From Rugalucina vietnamica (Eukaryota > Mollusca > Bivalvia > Lucinida > Lucinidae): a DNA stretch of 64,000 nt. Numbering within the stretch: the first letter of the stretch is position 1; every line of letters starts with the position of its first letter. The position numbers and the translations under genes are program-made. This document shows positions 21,381 to 32,039 of the stretch, in pieces. The stretch lies in NCBI GenBank assembly GCA_964017185.1, contig OZ024875.1:48067986-48131985 (forward strand), read 5' to 3'. The notes beneath the pieces are model-generated. The model worked only from the letters and a program-made list of their open reading frames with translations, did no database searches and was not told where the DNA came from.

Positions 21381-24103
21381 TCAATGTTTTTGTTTTACGA
21401 TTGGCATTTGGAAGTTAGTCAGATATGCACAAACCACAAATATCTGTTCTATGATATCTACCATATTCAATCTAATGATACGTTCCAAGAGATAAAATGT
21501 TTTAATACGCTGGATGATTCTCTCAATGTGTATACGAGCTTTTGCCACATATTCAGAACGTTCGGCTTCTTTTGAGGTCATTTGTGGGCGGTCTCTACCT
21601 TTGAATTCGGGTATCACTAATTTCACACCCCGTTTCTTCAAGTCACTCGCAATATTGAATCCTCGGTCTGCCATCACGGTTTGATCTGGTTCCAAGCCTT
21701 CTATCAACCCTTCACTATTCATTGTAATATCTTTATCAGAGGCTCTTCCACCCCAGGCTCTAGACACATAGTTCACTGCTAAATTTGGAGATAGTCCCAC
21801 AAGAAACTTAACCGTGTCATGATGCTTGTAGTTTGAAAATGTCTTTTTCCTGGCATCTAAGTTTGAGGCTCTTTGTACATATAATTCAGTACAGTCAAGT
21901 ACCACTTTTAAGTTTGTGAATGACTCGTAACACTCCGCGATATCAGTATCAGAACTTTGCATTTCAAACAGTAACTTGAGTTCGACACAAAGAAAGTTGA
22001 TCCACGTACTGAAGACACTCGATATATGACTTACACTAGTGTCAAAGGATCGGGCTAAATCTTCATTGAAGTTTCCGGTTTTCAGTTTCACCAGTACCAG
22101 GAACAGTTCTTCTTCAAATGAAAATTTCCGAGCTGGACCCTTTATAGGAGTACCAGTAGAACAGTCACTAATGTTGGTTGTAGATCCTCTCCAATATTTA
22201 AGATTACCATCACATCTTGTCTTTAGATACTCTGTTAACGCATGGAACACCTGGTAGTTTGGCAGGTTGGTATAGAACTGAAACTTATTATCATCCTCTT
22301 TTACATTTTCCAGTCTTAACAGTTTGGATTTTAACGACTCGTTCTCTTTTTGTAATTTTTCCAATTCACTTTCAACCTCCACATCAATGTCACTAGAAAG
22401 GCTGTCCCGACCGGTATAGATATAATCATGATCAGGCACAGTTTGGTTGAATGAGTAGCTCAGTTTTCTTTTGGGACGACCAGCTTGCAGATTTTCACTG
22501 TCACTGTCGCTTCTCTTTCTCTTCTGGGAAAATGCCTGCTCTACGGGTGATGGTGTGTCATATCCTGAAATAGTATATGATATTTGCTATTACAAATCTA
22601 AGAAACATAAAGAAAACCTACCTTTTCTTTATGCAAAATTTAAAGTGCAGACCAGTAATTACCTGTAATGCAACCAACTTTCTTACTTTGCATATTGATG
22701 CAACATTGCATACCATGTGATGAAAATGAATGTGGTGCCGTGATATGACTGACTGAGCAACAACTGACAGTGAAGCAATTAACACTTTGGAGTCAGTTGT
22801 AGCCAAATTAATTCCACTTTCTCATCATCACACTCCATTTTGTCATATGCCATGATGTTGCATCAATCTGCACAGTAAGACATTTGGTGGCATCACAGGT
22901 ATATAGGGTGAATAACGGCTGAACTGACCAGCGCATTTGTATTTGCTCAAGTATTATTAATCTGAAAATTCAGCCAATGTTCAAAATTTTTTGCTGCACA
23001 TGATTTGGATTATGTTATATATAATTCAACTTTTTCTACATTGACCACCGACAGTTTACAGGGATTAATTAGGCCCACATGGGCGGATCCAGAATTTCTG
23101 GAAGGGTGGTTCAAATCCATCAAAAGGGGGTTCGTTTTCAACAAATTACCTAACTTTTCATAAATTTCGCCATGAAAATGAAATAATTTGATCCCAGAGG
23201 GGGGTTCAAGCAGACCACCCGAACCCCCTCTAAATCCACCACTGGCCCAGCAATTTAATATTTTGCCCAAAATTTGTGCAAGTGATGTTACTTTTTTTTT
23301 ACGGTTATCATAATAAATATTGACTCACCTGCTTTCCTGGCACTCTGTGTCATACGGGGTTTTGTCTTGTTCCTGGGAAAAATACTTGGAACAAAAGCTG
23401 GGTTGTCTGGAAAGTCCACCTTCTTCCCTGAAATTTATATCCAAGATGTATGAGATATGAATTTTAGGAAAAAAAGCCGCTCACTCGGCTTACAATATGT
23501 GGGGTAAGTGTCTAGAATTGCTAGGTTTTTTCCTACCATGGTTGTCTTAACTTTCTGTTTCTTGTGAAGTAATTTCAAATAACTCAATCTGAATATTAAA
23601 TATGTCACTGTTTATCCAAAAACCTGTCAGCGAATTAGGTTTCACAATATTAAAACGTGTGACAAACTGAGACATTGTTTACGAAAGTACGAAAACTGGT
23701 GGTGAAAAAATAAAAAAGTACGAACCGGTTTAGGCGCGAATTTCATAGTTAAAATATGTATTTTGCACTGTGTTAAGTTTGTAAAAAGACAAAACAAACC
23801 TCCGACAAAATGTTCCGAGCAAACAGTTGACGATTTTGAGGGCTCGAATGGAACGGTTCTGACTTTAGTTGAGCTGACATCTGTTTCGTCCGGTAATCTT
23901 ATCTCGACATCACGGCGGATTCTGTTTAGCCAAAGTTGTCTTCTTTTCGCATCTGATGGGAATTTGTAGAAGGAAACCTGTTTTCCAAGACGTTTACATT
24001 TCCCTCGAGAGTTAGAACAACCAGGAACACAACAAAAGTCACCAGAAGAGCCATTAACTTCCGGTTCCGGTGGAAGACGAACTGAAAAATTTTGACAGCT
24101 CAA
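21381..24103 (-). CDS. THAP-DDE transposase of the ISL2EU-like element, three exons, intact
   Basis: Minus-strand exons 24103-23800, 23427-23329 and 22564-21381 join with GT-AG borders to 1587 bases, 528 residues and a TGA stop. Residues 24-98 form a THAP zinc finger (CCVPGC...CSEHF, with FPSD and LWLNRIRR); AFVPSIF after the first splice is the THAP AVPTIF-like end. A basic stretch (QKRKRSDSDSE, GRPKRKLS) and a leucine-spaced coiled coil (ELEKLQKENESLKSKLL) follow. A helix-turn-helix (FSFEEELFLVLVKLKTG) precedes the DDE_Tnp_4-type core: Asp in VVLDCTELYVQ, Asp in MADRGF, Glu in RIHIERIIQRIK. The catalytic triad is complete and no frame is broken, so it may be active or recently so. It should bind the terminal repeats by its THAP finger and cut there. 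Upstream, its promoter region is displaced from the right end by the LINE. The ATG at 24103 is the first in frame; an upstream untranslated exon is possible. Confidence 0.88.
23069..23258. mobile_element. GGCGGATCCAG/CTAAATCC miniature element in transposase intron 1-3 region
   Basis: It begins ATGGGCGGATCCAGAATTTC and ends CCCCCTCTAAATCCACCAC, roughly inverted. Two others of the same type lie at 36505-36685 and 48421-48600. It sits in the intron between the second and third transposase exons, so it need not harm the protein. The superfamily is undecided (PIF/Harbinger- or hAT-like). Confidence 0.65.
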
Positions 24104-24351
24104 AGTTTTCGAATTTTTAAATTGAAATACTGCAGAAATATAGAGAAAAATTGCTGATGATAATTCAGAATTGGGTTATTAAAGGGTTGTATTTGACTAT
24201 ATTGGCGATTGGTGCACTGGATGGTTCAACGAAACAAAGATTTTGGAGGATATCGAGAGGAATCTTGGAAAGCGGCCGCCAGCGATTTTGGATTTTTCAT
24301 TTGTTTTGCTTGATCCTTTTAAGTACCCTTGTCCCCCCTTGTAGTTTAAAT

Positions 24352-25296
24352 ATGGCAACACAAAAGAAGGGCCAGAGAGCTCCGTCAGAAGCTGATGTTT
24401 GGCAATGTGAAGGGTGTAAGAAAACATTCGTGGATAAAAACTCAAGGCTCTTAGTATGCGAATACTGTGACAATGTTTATTGTATAGAATGCCTACAGCT
24501 GACGGCAACGGCGTATAACGTATGTAAGAAAACAAACCTGCACTGGTTTTGCCCGAATTGCGAAGACAAGGTCATGAAAAATATTAGAAGTGACAGAGAA
24601 ATAGAGGAACGTTGCGCAGAATTTCTACAAAAAATTGAAGGTCGCGTGGGTGCCCTCGAAAGCCAAATAACAACTAAAGTTGATGAGAAACAGGTGAGAG
24701 AAATTGTAGAAAATATGTCAACGGAGGGTCAGGCTAAAGAGTCCCATGGTCAATCGCAGGAAACTGTGCTAGCTACAGTAAAAGACTGTCGTGATAGCAT
24801 TAACCGAGAATCAAATTTCATTATGTTTAGAGTAGAGGAACTGGATTCGGATGAACCACTGGAGCGAAAGGAAAACGATGTGAAATTTGTAAATGACTTT
24901 TTATACTGCATAGATGCCAGGGAGGTCGAAGTGGCAAATGTTACAAGAATTGGAGCAAGGTCAAAGAACAAAAATGAGAAAAAAGACAGACCGATAAAAG
25001 TCACATGCAAAAGTGCTGAACAAAAGCGTGAAGTCATGCGTAAAGTAGTTAATTTGAAATTCATCACAGAGGGGTCGGTACATGAGCGTTTTAAGAAGGT
25101 TAGTGTCTCGCACGACATGTCAAAAGCCGAAAGACAGGTAAATAAGCAGAAGTTAACTGAGGCTAAATTAAAAACTGCAAATGAAAGCCAAGAGGGAAAA
25201 TTCATCTACAAGGTACGCGGGCCACCGTGGAATCGGCGGACAGTCAAGCTTCGGGTGAGAGAAGACACACTCGAGGAGGGGGTGGAGGCAGATTAG
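24352..25296 (+). CDS. LINE ORF1, PHD-like finger plus coiled-coil protein
   Basis: ATG at 24352 (MATQKKGQRAPSE) opens a 314-residue frame. A cysteine/histidine cluster (WQCEGC, LLVCEYCDNVYCIECL, HWFCPNC) at about residues 17-70 forms a PHD-type zinc finger. A long charged helix-rich region and a small RNA-binding-like fold (FIMFRVEEL...VTRIGAR) follow. ORF1 proteins of this kind bind the element's RNA. The same frame is open upstream to 24151 but lacks a recognised domain there, so I take the later ATG. It overlaps the start of ORF2 by about 70 bases in a different frame. No break is seen. Confidence 0.82.
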   Translation: MATQKKGQRAPSEADVWQCEGCKKTFVDKNSRLLVCEYCDNVYCIECLQLTATAYNVCKKTNLHWFCPNCEDKVMKNIRSDREIEERCAEFLQKIEGRVGALESQITTKVDEKQVREIVENMSTEGQAKESHGQSQETVLATVKDCRDSINRESNFIMFRVEELDSDEPLERKENDVKFVNDFLYCIDAREVEVANVTRIGARSKNKNEKKDRPIKVTCKSAEQKREVMRKVVNLKFITEGSVHERFKKVSVSHDMSKAERQVNKQKLTEAKLKTANESQEGKFIYKVRGPPWNRRTVKLRVREDTLEEGVEAD

Positions 25297-28200
25297 AGGG
25301 ATCAAAGAACAATGTAAATAGTAATGTAAATACTCGTTCGTCAGTTGACGTTTCAAATTTGTTTTGTTATTATACAAATGTTGACAGTTTATCAAATAAG
25401 TGGGACGAATTTTGTGCTGACATTAAAAGTAAAGGCAGGGAGCCTGATATTATTATGTTAACTGAAGTGCTACCAAAAAACTTTAGGTTTCAACTAACCA
25501 GGGCAGAGATTGCTTTACAGGGATATGAAATGTTTCCTGAATCATTTCCGAATAATATGTCCAGAGGAACAGTTATTTATATTAAAGAGACTCTGAAAGC
25601 AGTTGAGGTAAAATTTGACACAAATTTTGAAGAGAGTACATGGGTAAAAATCAACCTTAAAGGTACAGACTGTCTTCTCTGTGGGTGTATTTATAAAAGT
25701 CCATCAAATTCTGCTGTAAACGAGGTGCATTTGAGAAACTTGTTAAAACATGTAGCTGAAAATAGACAGTTTAGTCACGTGATTGTGGCAGGGGATTTAA
25801 ATTATCCTGACATTAAGTGGGAAAACTGTAACGCTGAAAAAGAGGAGAGTGAACTATTTCTTGAATGTCTTAGGGACTGTTTTTGGTACCAGCATGTACA
25901 AGACTTCACACGGTTCAGAATAAATCAACAACCTTCTGTGTTAGATCTAATCATGACAAATGAAGAGGATATGGTTGTAGACCTGGAATATTTATCCCCA
26001 TTGGGAGCCAGTGATCACAAAGTACTAACTTTTCAGTTTAATTGTTACTGCAGTCATACAAACAACTATAGTACACATTTTAATTACTATAAAGGTGATT
26101 ATGAGTCATTGAGAGAAGAGCTGAAGATAAACTGGAAAGATGAACTAGGCACAGGTGATGTGAATAGCATGTTAAATAATTTTATGGAGCGTGTGACCGC
26201 GGCCAAGGAGAAATATATCCCACGTTCACGACCATTCCCGCGTAAAGGAACAGTACCTTTGTGTAAAAATACAGTTGAAGCCATTAAGCGAAAACACAGA
26301 ACATGGACAAGGTTCATTGAATCTCGTGATGAAAATTCTTATAAACTGTACGCAAAAGCAAGAAACAAAGTGAAATGGCTTGTAAGGAAAGAAAAATGCG
26401 CTCGTGAGAAAGAAATTGCTCAGACATCAAATTCTAACCCTAAGAATTTCTGGAAATATGTAAACTCGAAACGCAAAACAACGTCAAGTATATCGGAATT
26501 GCATACTAAGAGACAAGATTCAACTTTTATTGCTGAAAGTGATGAGGATAAAGCCGAGGTATTGTCAGACTTTTTTAGTAGTGTTTTCACTAAAGAACCA
26601 AGTGGTGAATTGCCCAATTTGAAACAAAGAAATTACACAACTAAATCATCTGACGATTATTTTGAAATAGAGACAGTTAGAAAGTTATTGACTGGTATAA
26701 ATACATCAAAGTCACAGGGTCCTGATGGTTTACACCCAAAGTTGATATATGAACTGGCAGATGTAATTTGTGAACCTTTAACTATGATTTTCAACAAGTC
26801 TTTTGAATCAGGTATTGTACCAGATGAATGGAAAAAGGGACAGATAACTGCATTGTTTAAAAAGGGAGACAAAAAGCTAGCATCAAACTATCGCCCAGTC
26901 AGTCTTACCAGTGTTGTAAGTAAAATATTTGAAAAACTGATTAGAACTAAGATTGTTGATCAAATGAATAGTAATAACTTGTTTAGTGATAAACAGTTTG
27001 GTTTTATCGGGGGCCGATCTACAAGTTTGCAGCTATTGACAGTACTGGATAAATGGACAAAAATATTAGATGATGGGGGCACTATAGATGCGGTGTATAT
27101 GGATTTTATGAAAGCGTTTGATAAAGTCCCCCATCGTCGTCTCATCGTTAAACTACGGGCTTATGGAATGAGTGAAAAAATGTGTAATTGGGTGGAGAAC
27201 TTTTTATATGATAGAAGGCAGCGAGTACAAGTAAACGGACATTTTTCAGAATGGGCGAAGGTTACTAGCGGTATTCCTCAGGGTTCAGTATTGGGCCCCG
27301 TTCTGTTTGTGATATATATAAATGACTTGCCGGATTCAGTGATGTCAGAAATAGCCCTTTACGCCGACGACACTAAATTGTCCAAAGAAATACAGTCAGA
27401 CTCTGATGTAATTGTCGTACAGGACGATTTATTTATCTTGCAAGATTGGTCAGATGACTGGTTGCTATTATTTCATCCAGATAAATGTATAGTTATAAGG
27501 ATTTGTTTACCCTGGAAATGTAACATTGATAAGCCTGAATATTTCATGCGAAAATCAGATGGTTCTATAGTCAAACTGGAGGTCAGCAGCTGTGAAAAGG
27601 ACATTGGAGTTTATATTGATGAGCATTTAACATTTGAAACACATATTGTCACTAAAGTGAATAAAGCTAATAGTGTAATGGGTATAATTAGACGATCATT
27701 TACTTTCTTGGATGAAGAAATGTTTGTACTGTTGTTTAGGGCTCTCGTACGCCCTATATTGGAGTACGCCCAATCCGTCTGGAGTCCTTATTTGAAGAAA
27801 CATATAGATATGATTGAAAATGTACAACGCAGATCAACAAAAGTAATACCAGGATTCAAAAATTTGACATATGAAGAACGATTAAGGAAGTTGAAATTAC
27901 CAACACTGAAATACCGTAGGCTAAGGGGGGATATGATTGAAGTTTATAAGATTTTACATGGAATCTACGATAAACGGGTAACAGCTGAATTATTTAAATG
28001 TCTCGGATCAAGCTCGGACGCGTGGTCATTCATTCAAACTGGAAAAACACAGATGTCGACTAGAAATACGTAAAAATTTCTTCACTTCAAGAGTGGTAAA
28101 TGTGTGGAATTCTTTAACGGAGAAAGTGGTTTGTGCACCAAGTGTTAACGCCTTCGAAAATCGCCTTGACAAGCTGTGGGCTGACCATCCGATGAAGTAC

Positions 28201-28326
28201 AACCCAGACATAGAATACAACCCATATGTGGCAAACCCGGGGACTGGAAATAGGAGACTTGCCACAGTACAGTCTGATGAGGAGCTGAACATAGAGGCCT
28301 CTGGCCTGCGTTCAGAATCAACATAG
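25227..28326 (+). pseudogene. LINE ORF2, endonuclease-reverse transcriptase, one frameshift near 28017
   Basis: From 25227 the frame runs 948 residues to a stop at 28071-28073. An apurinic-type endonuclease comes first (YYTNVDSLSNKWDEF, PDIIMLTEVLP, VAGDLNYPDIKW, LGASDHKVLTF). Reverse transcriptase follows with motif A YMDFMKAFDKVPH, motif B SGIPQGSVLGPVLF and the catalytic ALYADDTKL. The C-terminal family tail continues in another frame: TRGHSFKLEKHRC, FFTSRVVNVWNSL, to a stop at 28324-28326. A single extra base near 28016-28018 (the G run in TCGGACG) explains the switch. All catalytic motifs are intact, so the copy is young but its C-terminus is broken. It may be a sequencing error. Confidence 0.85.
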
Positions 28327-28374
28327 GTAAACATAGGTAGGTAATTATTTTTACCCAACATTTTGACACTGGCT

Positions 28375-28455
28375 ATCCGCACGACGGTCGTGCCGATAAC
28401 GCCGCTTATCGGCACGACCGTCGTGCGGATAAGCGGCGTTATCGGCACGACAGGG
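28375..28455. repeat. CpG-dense nested palindrome 1
   Basis: The palindrome at 28375-28430 has perfect 25-bp arms around CGCCGC. The same words (ATCGGCACGAC, GTCGTGCGGATAAGCGGC) then repeat in the next bases, so alternative hairpins can form. It is strikingly CpG-rich in an AT-rich neighbourhood and directly follows the LINE 3' end. Confidence 0.85.
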
Positions 28456-29002
28456 AAATCGATATTAAAATGTTAAAACTGTTTAGAAATGGGTACATTT
28501 TAAGTTGATAAATATTATACACTGGCTTCAAAACTGAAACAGAATATTACCCATGCAGGAATGTTTTACTTTTTAATTAACAAAATTATTATTTTGCTGA
28601 AATTGGCTTACCTGTGAATTTACCAGGACCTGAATTTACCTGTAAAAATCAGTCATGCGTATGCGTAAATGAGAAAATAACTATCGACTCGTAACCTAAA
28701 TAATAAAAGAATGTGGTAATCCAACAGAATAAATAGCCTTTGATTTTAACAATGGAGTATGGAAACATTTCAGTAACACAATTAAAAAGCATTTTACAAT
28801 AGTTATATTTTTCTCCGCTGTTAGAAATCTACTGTGATTCAGTTAACATCAGCTGGAACAATCAAAACAAACTAGTTTTCTTATTCGTAATTAACACAAA
28901 TGTTATTTTCGAATGTATACATATAGCTGAACACATAATTAATTTATTTAATGACAAATTAATAGCTTAATGCATACATGAGCTTGTTAGAAAATTTCAT
29001 AC

Positions 29003-29132
29003 TCCCGTCGTGCCGATAGCCAATACCTGTACCATTGGCTATCCGCACGACGGTCGGGCCGATAACGCTTCTTATCGGCACGACTGTCGTGCGGATAAGC
29101 GGCGTTATCGGCACGACCGTCGTGCGGATAGC
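29003..29132. repeat. CpG-dense nested palindrome 2, next to the right transposon end
   Basis: It uses the same words as palindrome 1 in more copies: GTCGTGCCGATAGCCAAT pairs with ATTGGCTATCCGCACGAC, and further arms pair across the AACGCTTCTTAT and AAGCGGCGTTAT spacers. It ends 60 bases before the right terminal repeat. It is another copy of the same motif, probably subterminal transposon sequence. Confidence 0.85.
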
Positions 29133-29192
29133 CTCAGCCCAACATTTTGGGTGAAGTGACGCGATCGGCCATTGTTGCGGAAGTCTAATTAG

Positions 29193-29236
29193 ACCGGATG
29201 TCACGTCCGCGCAAGGGATTATGGGTTACTGTGATA
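29193..29236 (-). repeat. right terminal inverted repeat of the ISL2EU-like element
   Basis: It is the complement of 9247-9290 with two differences. CCGGATGTCACGTCCGCGC and GGGATTATGGG are readable on the plus strand. The last element base is proposed as 29233, followed by AT. Confidence 0.85.
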
Positions 29237-29997
29237 AGGCGAATACGCTAAATTGACAATAGAGTGGTCGAAAGAAGTGAAATCAGTATCTGGCTAATTT
29301 TCTTAATTGGCCCATTTATTTTTCATTCACTACTTTAGGTCACTACCTCATCCTTGGTTAAGGGTGTGTTTTAACAGGCAGAAAATCGTTTGTAATTTTG
29401 TTAAAAATCGCTCCGATGTGGTTCGTTTTCTACTTTCATTTTGACCGGAAATAACACATGGCCGAGTAGCTCTTTTTATGGAATATCGTACATTTTATGT
29501 CAGCTTGAAGCATAATGATGCTTGAAGTAGCTGATATTTGTAAGTTTCTATCTGCTCGATGATCAGTTTATTTAACAGAGCCAGTGAAGTCGAACAAAAC
29601 GAATGACAAGTTAAAACTTTTCGAAAATGCTTACTTCTCTGCACTGTTTTGCATTGTGATTGTATGAACATTTTTATTTGGCATCCTGGGACAATAGAAC
29701 TTGGGCTAAGATGCATTGTTTGGCTTACAGATTTTTCTCGAGATGCATGTCTGTGTTTTTTCAAAGTGTTTATAGGTTTATTTAATAGCCTAACGCATCA
29801 GTTTAACTGAGTTAGGCGTAAAAAAATAATAGCTGTGTTTCCGCTTACCCGACCGACCCTGTCTCAACCCGCCGACTCTGCTATTTTTATGGTTAAAATA
29901 AAAAAATAAAAATTACGACATCCGACCCAGCATTTTCTGTAGCCCGACCCAAGCATTTCGTGTCGCGGGTTTTGTTGGTTTTTCTGATATGTCTCTG
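29237..29997. other. no gene seen; decayed repeat near 29826
   Basis: No convincing exon is present. At 29826-29960 TAGCTGTGTTTCCGCTTACC followed by CCGAC words resembles the inverted AGCGGAAACACAGCTA at about 34713, so a small dispersed repeat is present. Confidence 0.4.
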
Positions 29998-30077
29998 ACA
30001 GGTTGGGAACACAATTTCATTGATCTACTGTAGTTCAAAGCATCTCCTGTAGATCGATCGATCTTCCTAAGTGCACG
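29998..30077 (+). repeat. ~80-bp inverted repeat, left arm (partner 32871-32950)
   Basis: ACAGGTTGGGAACACAATTT through GATCGATCGATCTTCC to GTGCAC is the near-exact complement of 32871-32950. The arms lie 2.8 kb apart. They may be the ends of an element, or two copies of a repeat in opposite orientation. Confidence 0.8.
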
Positions 30078-30321
30078 AAAATCGAGACAATTGTTGTCTC
30101 GTATATGTTTGTGAAAAAATTGCAACATCATTGCTCGTACGATTTTCAGATTTTGTGGTTGCGGTCTTATTTGTGAAAAGAACTAGAATTTTCACCGACC
30201 AAGTTTTTGCAGAAATCAGTGTTTTTTATGGGTATTACCGTTGATTTTGGAGAAAATTCATTTTCCAAGGTAAATTCTAGTTTATTACCGTTTTCTTCTT
30301 CAAGGTTCATGTCAAACTCAC

Positions 30322-30419
30322 GTTCGCTTCCATTTTGGAATCCAAGGGCAATAATTAGGTCGCTTATGATGCTGAAAAAACGCATTTTCAGAATCATCAT
30401 CCAAATGTATGGAGGCCAT
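30322..30419 (-). other. possible first coding exon, minus strand
   Basis: On the minus strand ATG at 30419 opens MASIHLDDDSENAFFQHHKR and then NYCPWIPKWKRT, ending at a consensus donor GTGAGT (30321-30316). The peptide looks protein-like rather than random, but no partner exon is identified. It lies between the inverted arms at 29998 and 32871, so it may belong to an element there. Weak evidence. Confidence 0.25.
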
Positions 30420-31373
30420 TTAAAGTCATAAGCTCTTAATAGTCGCTTTATAACTGTTTGTGACTTTTAATCGCTGTGATTGTTGTTCTGCAGGGAAAAA
30501 TGAAATTTAGCAATAATTGTGAATGTAAATAGCGAAATTGGCGGACCGTGGAAACACCCCAAACCAACCCAAAACACACTAAACCATCCCAAACCACTTG
30601 AAAACCACCCAAACCTTATATTTAGCACACACTGGCAAACTACCTCAAACATACGAACTATAGTACAACCCATGTCTTTATGGGATTCAGAACCCTAAAC
30701 CCCCAACTAAGTCGCATGTGGGGCTAATATGGGTATACACATAGCATATGGTTTTGCCTTGAAATAAGAAACCCATAGACATACATGTATGTATGTATGG
30801 GTTTCTTATTTATTAAATGTTTTAACTCTTTTCATTTTCAAACTCTCTGACTATTGCTTTCGCTGGTTGAGTTAAATAGTTACATCTGCGTATCCAAAAA
30901 TGTGAGTGATAAATATTGGATGTCATGTCATGCCTTCATGTTTTCAGAGTTACAGCCAATAATATGCCAAATGCCGCTATATCACTAGACAGTGTATAGT
31001 TTGCAGCAAATAGACTATTGTACTGCTATATTTTATCTTAGTAAGTACAATATTTGTCCTTTTATTTTTTTCCCAGGATTCTTGGGGGCTTTCTGAATTG
31101 TGGTTACGCCACTCTATAATAAAATTTTAGTTTAAAAGCAAGGCTTACAGAGTTTAGCAATCTAAGCTGACTGACCTCAAACGACGGTCACCTACTTGTA
31201 AGAATTTGAAAATTTGTTCGCATTATCTGAATATGCTTTTTGATACACTTGATACACGCTCTCTCAAGACCCATGATTATAAAGCGGATAGCACACTAAG
31301 GCATTATTTTGGTGCATATTAAACGAGTTTTGATGTATCAGTTTGACCGGTAGCGTTAATATAACGTTAACAT

Positions 31374-31650
31374 ACCGGTCCCGATAGCGTAATGGTTAGA
31401 GCGTCTGCCTCGGAAGCGGAAGGTCGTGGGTTCGATCCCCGTGTGTGTCATATCAAAGACGCTAAAATGGTATCAGTGGCTACTTTCTTGGCGCTCAGCA
31501 TTATAATTCAAGCACTGGATTATTTTCTCCAAAAACAGTTGTAAATATAATAACCTCATTGATAGAAATACTGTAATTATGTTAAAGTGATGGTTGGTTG
31601 CGGGCATTGAAGTTCTATCATCGGGGTCCTACTACTACTACTACTACTAC
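31374..31650 (+). mobile_element. tRNA-derived SINE, copy A
   Basis: A tRNA-like head shows an A box (TAGCGTAATGGTTAGAGCG) and B box (GGTTCGATCCC). It is followed by a tail with CAAAGACGCTAAAATGG and GGCGCTCAGCAT. A second copy at 33455 shares head and tail, which rules out a single tRNA gene. Confidence 0.75.
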
Positions 31651-31659
31651 TACTACTAA

Positions 31660-32034
31660 CACTGGGTGCTTCCTTGGTCCCGATATAAAAAGGTTTTATT
31701 TGACTTTTGGTACCGGGTTGTTTCATACTACATTAACACAGCAAATCCCCCAAAAAACAGAGTCGACAATAACATTAATTGATTAATTTATATCACTTAT
31801 TTAGAGTATCAAATACAAAATTACTTTAAAATTGCATTCAAACCACTATTTTATGTCTTGAAATTATTTCAATGGCGTCATAAATGAGAATTAAATCAAA
31901 TCATTGACCAAATTCTATCAATTATTTTAGAAAAAAAATCTGATACCAGAATCAAACAAAAACAAATCCTATCGGGACCTATAGTAAAAATAAAACAAAA
32001 CCTTTTTATATCGGGATGAAGGAAGCACCCAGTG
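31660..32034. mobile_element. inverted-repeat element, CACTGGGTGCTTCC ends
   Basis: The left end CACTGGGTGCTTCCTT and CCCGATATAAAAAGGTTTT recur, complemented, at the right end. The body is 375 bases and AT-rich with no frame. It inserted in a CTA/ACT microsatellite (31630-31659). Target duplication is not clear. Confidence 0.8.
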
Positions 32035-32039
32035 ACCAC

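Larger units (their letters stand above)
24110..28350 (+). mobile_element. CR1-like non-LTR retrotransposon (LINE), nearly full length
   Basis: The element has an ORF1 with a PHD-like zinc finger and an ORF2 with endonuclease and reverse transcriptase. The coding order and the endonuclease/RT motifs place it in the jockey/CR1 group; the exact clade is uncertain. The 5' limit is unclear, between the transposase start at 24103 and ORF1 at 24352. The 3' end is near the repeated TAGGTAAACATAGGTAGGTA at about 28325-28345. It lies in the transposon, head-to-head with the transposase gene. I see no clear target duplication. Confidence 0.85.
9250..29233. mobile_element. ~20 kb two-gene DNA transposon, ISL2EU/IS4EU-like, with nested insertions
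   Basis: The limits are set by 44-bp inverted repeats at 9247-9290 and 29193-29236, differing at two bases. If the ends are CACAGTA at 9250 and its complement ending at 29233, the flanks are AT on both sides (9248-9249 and 29234-29235), a possible 2-bp target duplication. Inside are two intact convergent genes: YqaJ nuclease (plus) and THAP-DDE transposase (minus). From memory, the ISL2EU/IS4EU superfamily pairs a THAP/DDE transposase with a YqaJ-like nuclease and makes 2-bp duplications; this should be checked. Much of the length comes from later insertions: a LINE, at least five GAGCC elements, a 147-bp tandem-core element, SINE pieces and a mariner-type miniature element. Convergent intact genes inside matching ends argue strongly for one element rather than chance. 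Confidence 0.8.

Noticed and set aside
24750-25205. 151-residue minus-strand frame
   Set aside because: It is antisense to LINE ORF1 and serine/phenylalanine-rich, a shadow of the real frame.
31374-31450. Possible tRNA gene (A and B boxes)
   Set aside because: The acceptor arms do not pair, and a second copy with the same non-tRNA tail lies at 33455, so a SINE is the better reading.
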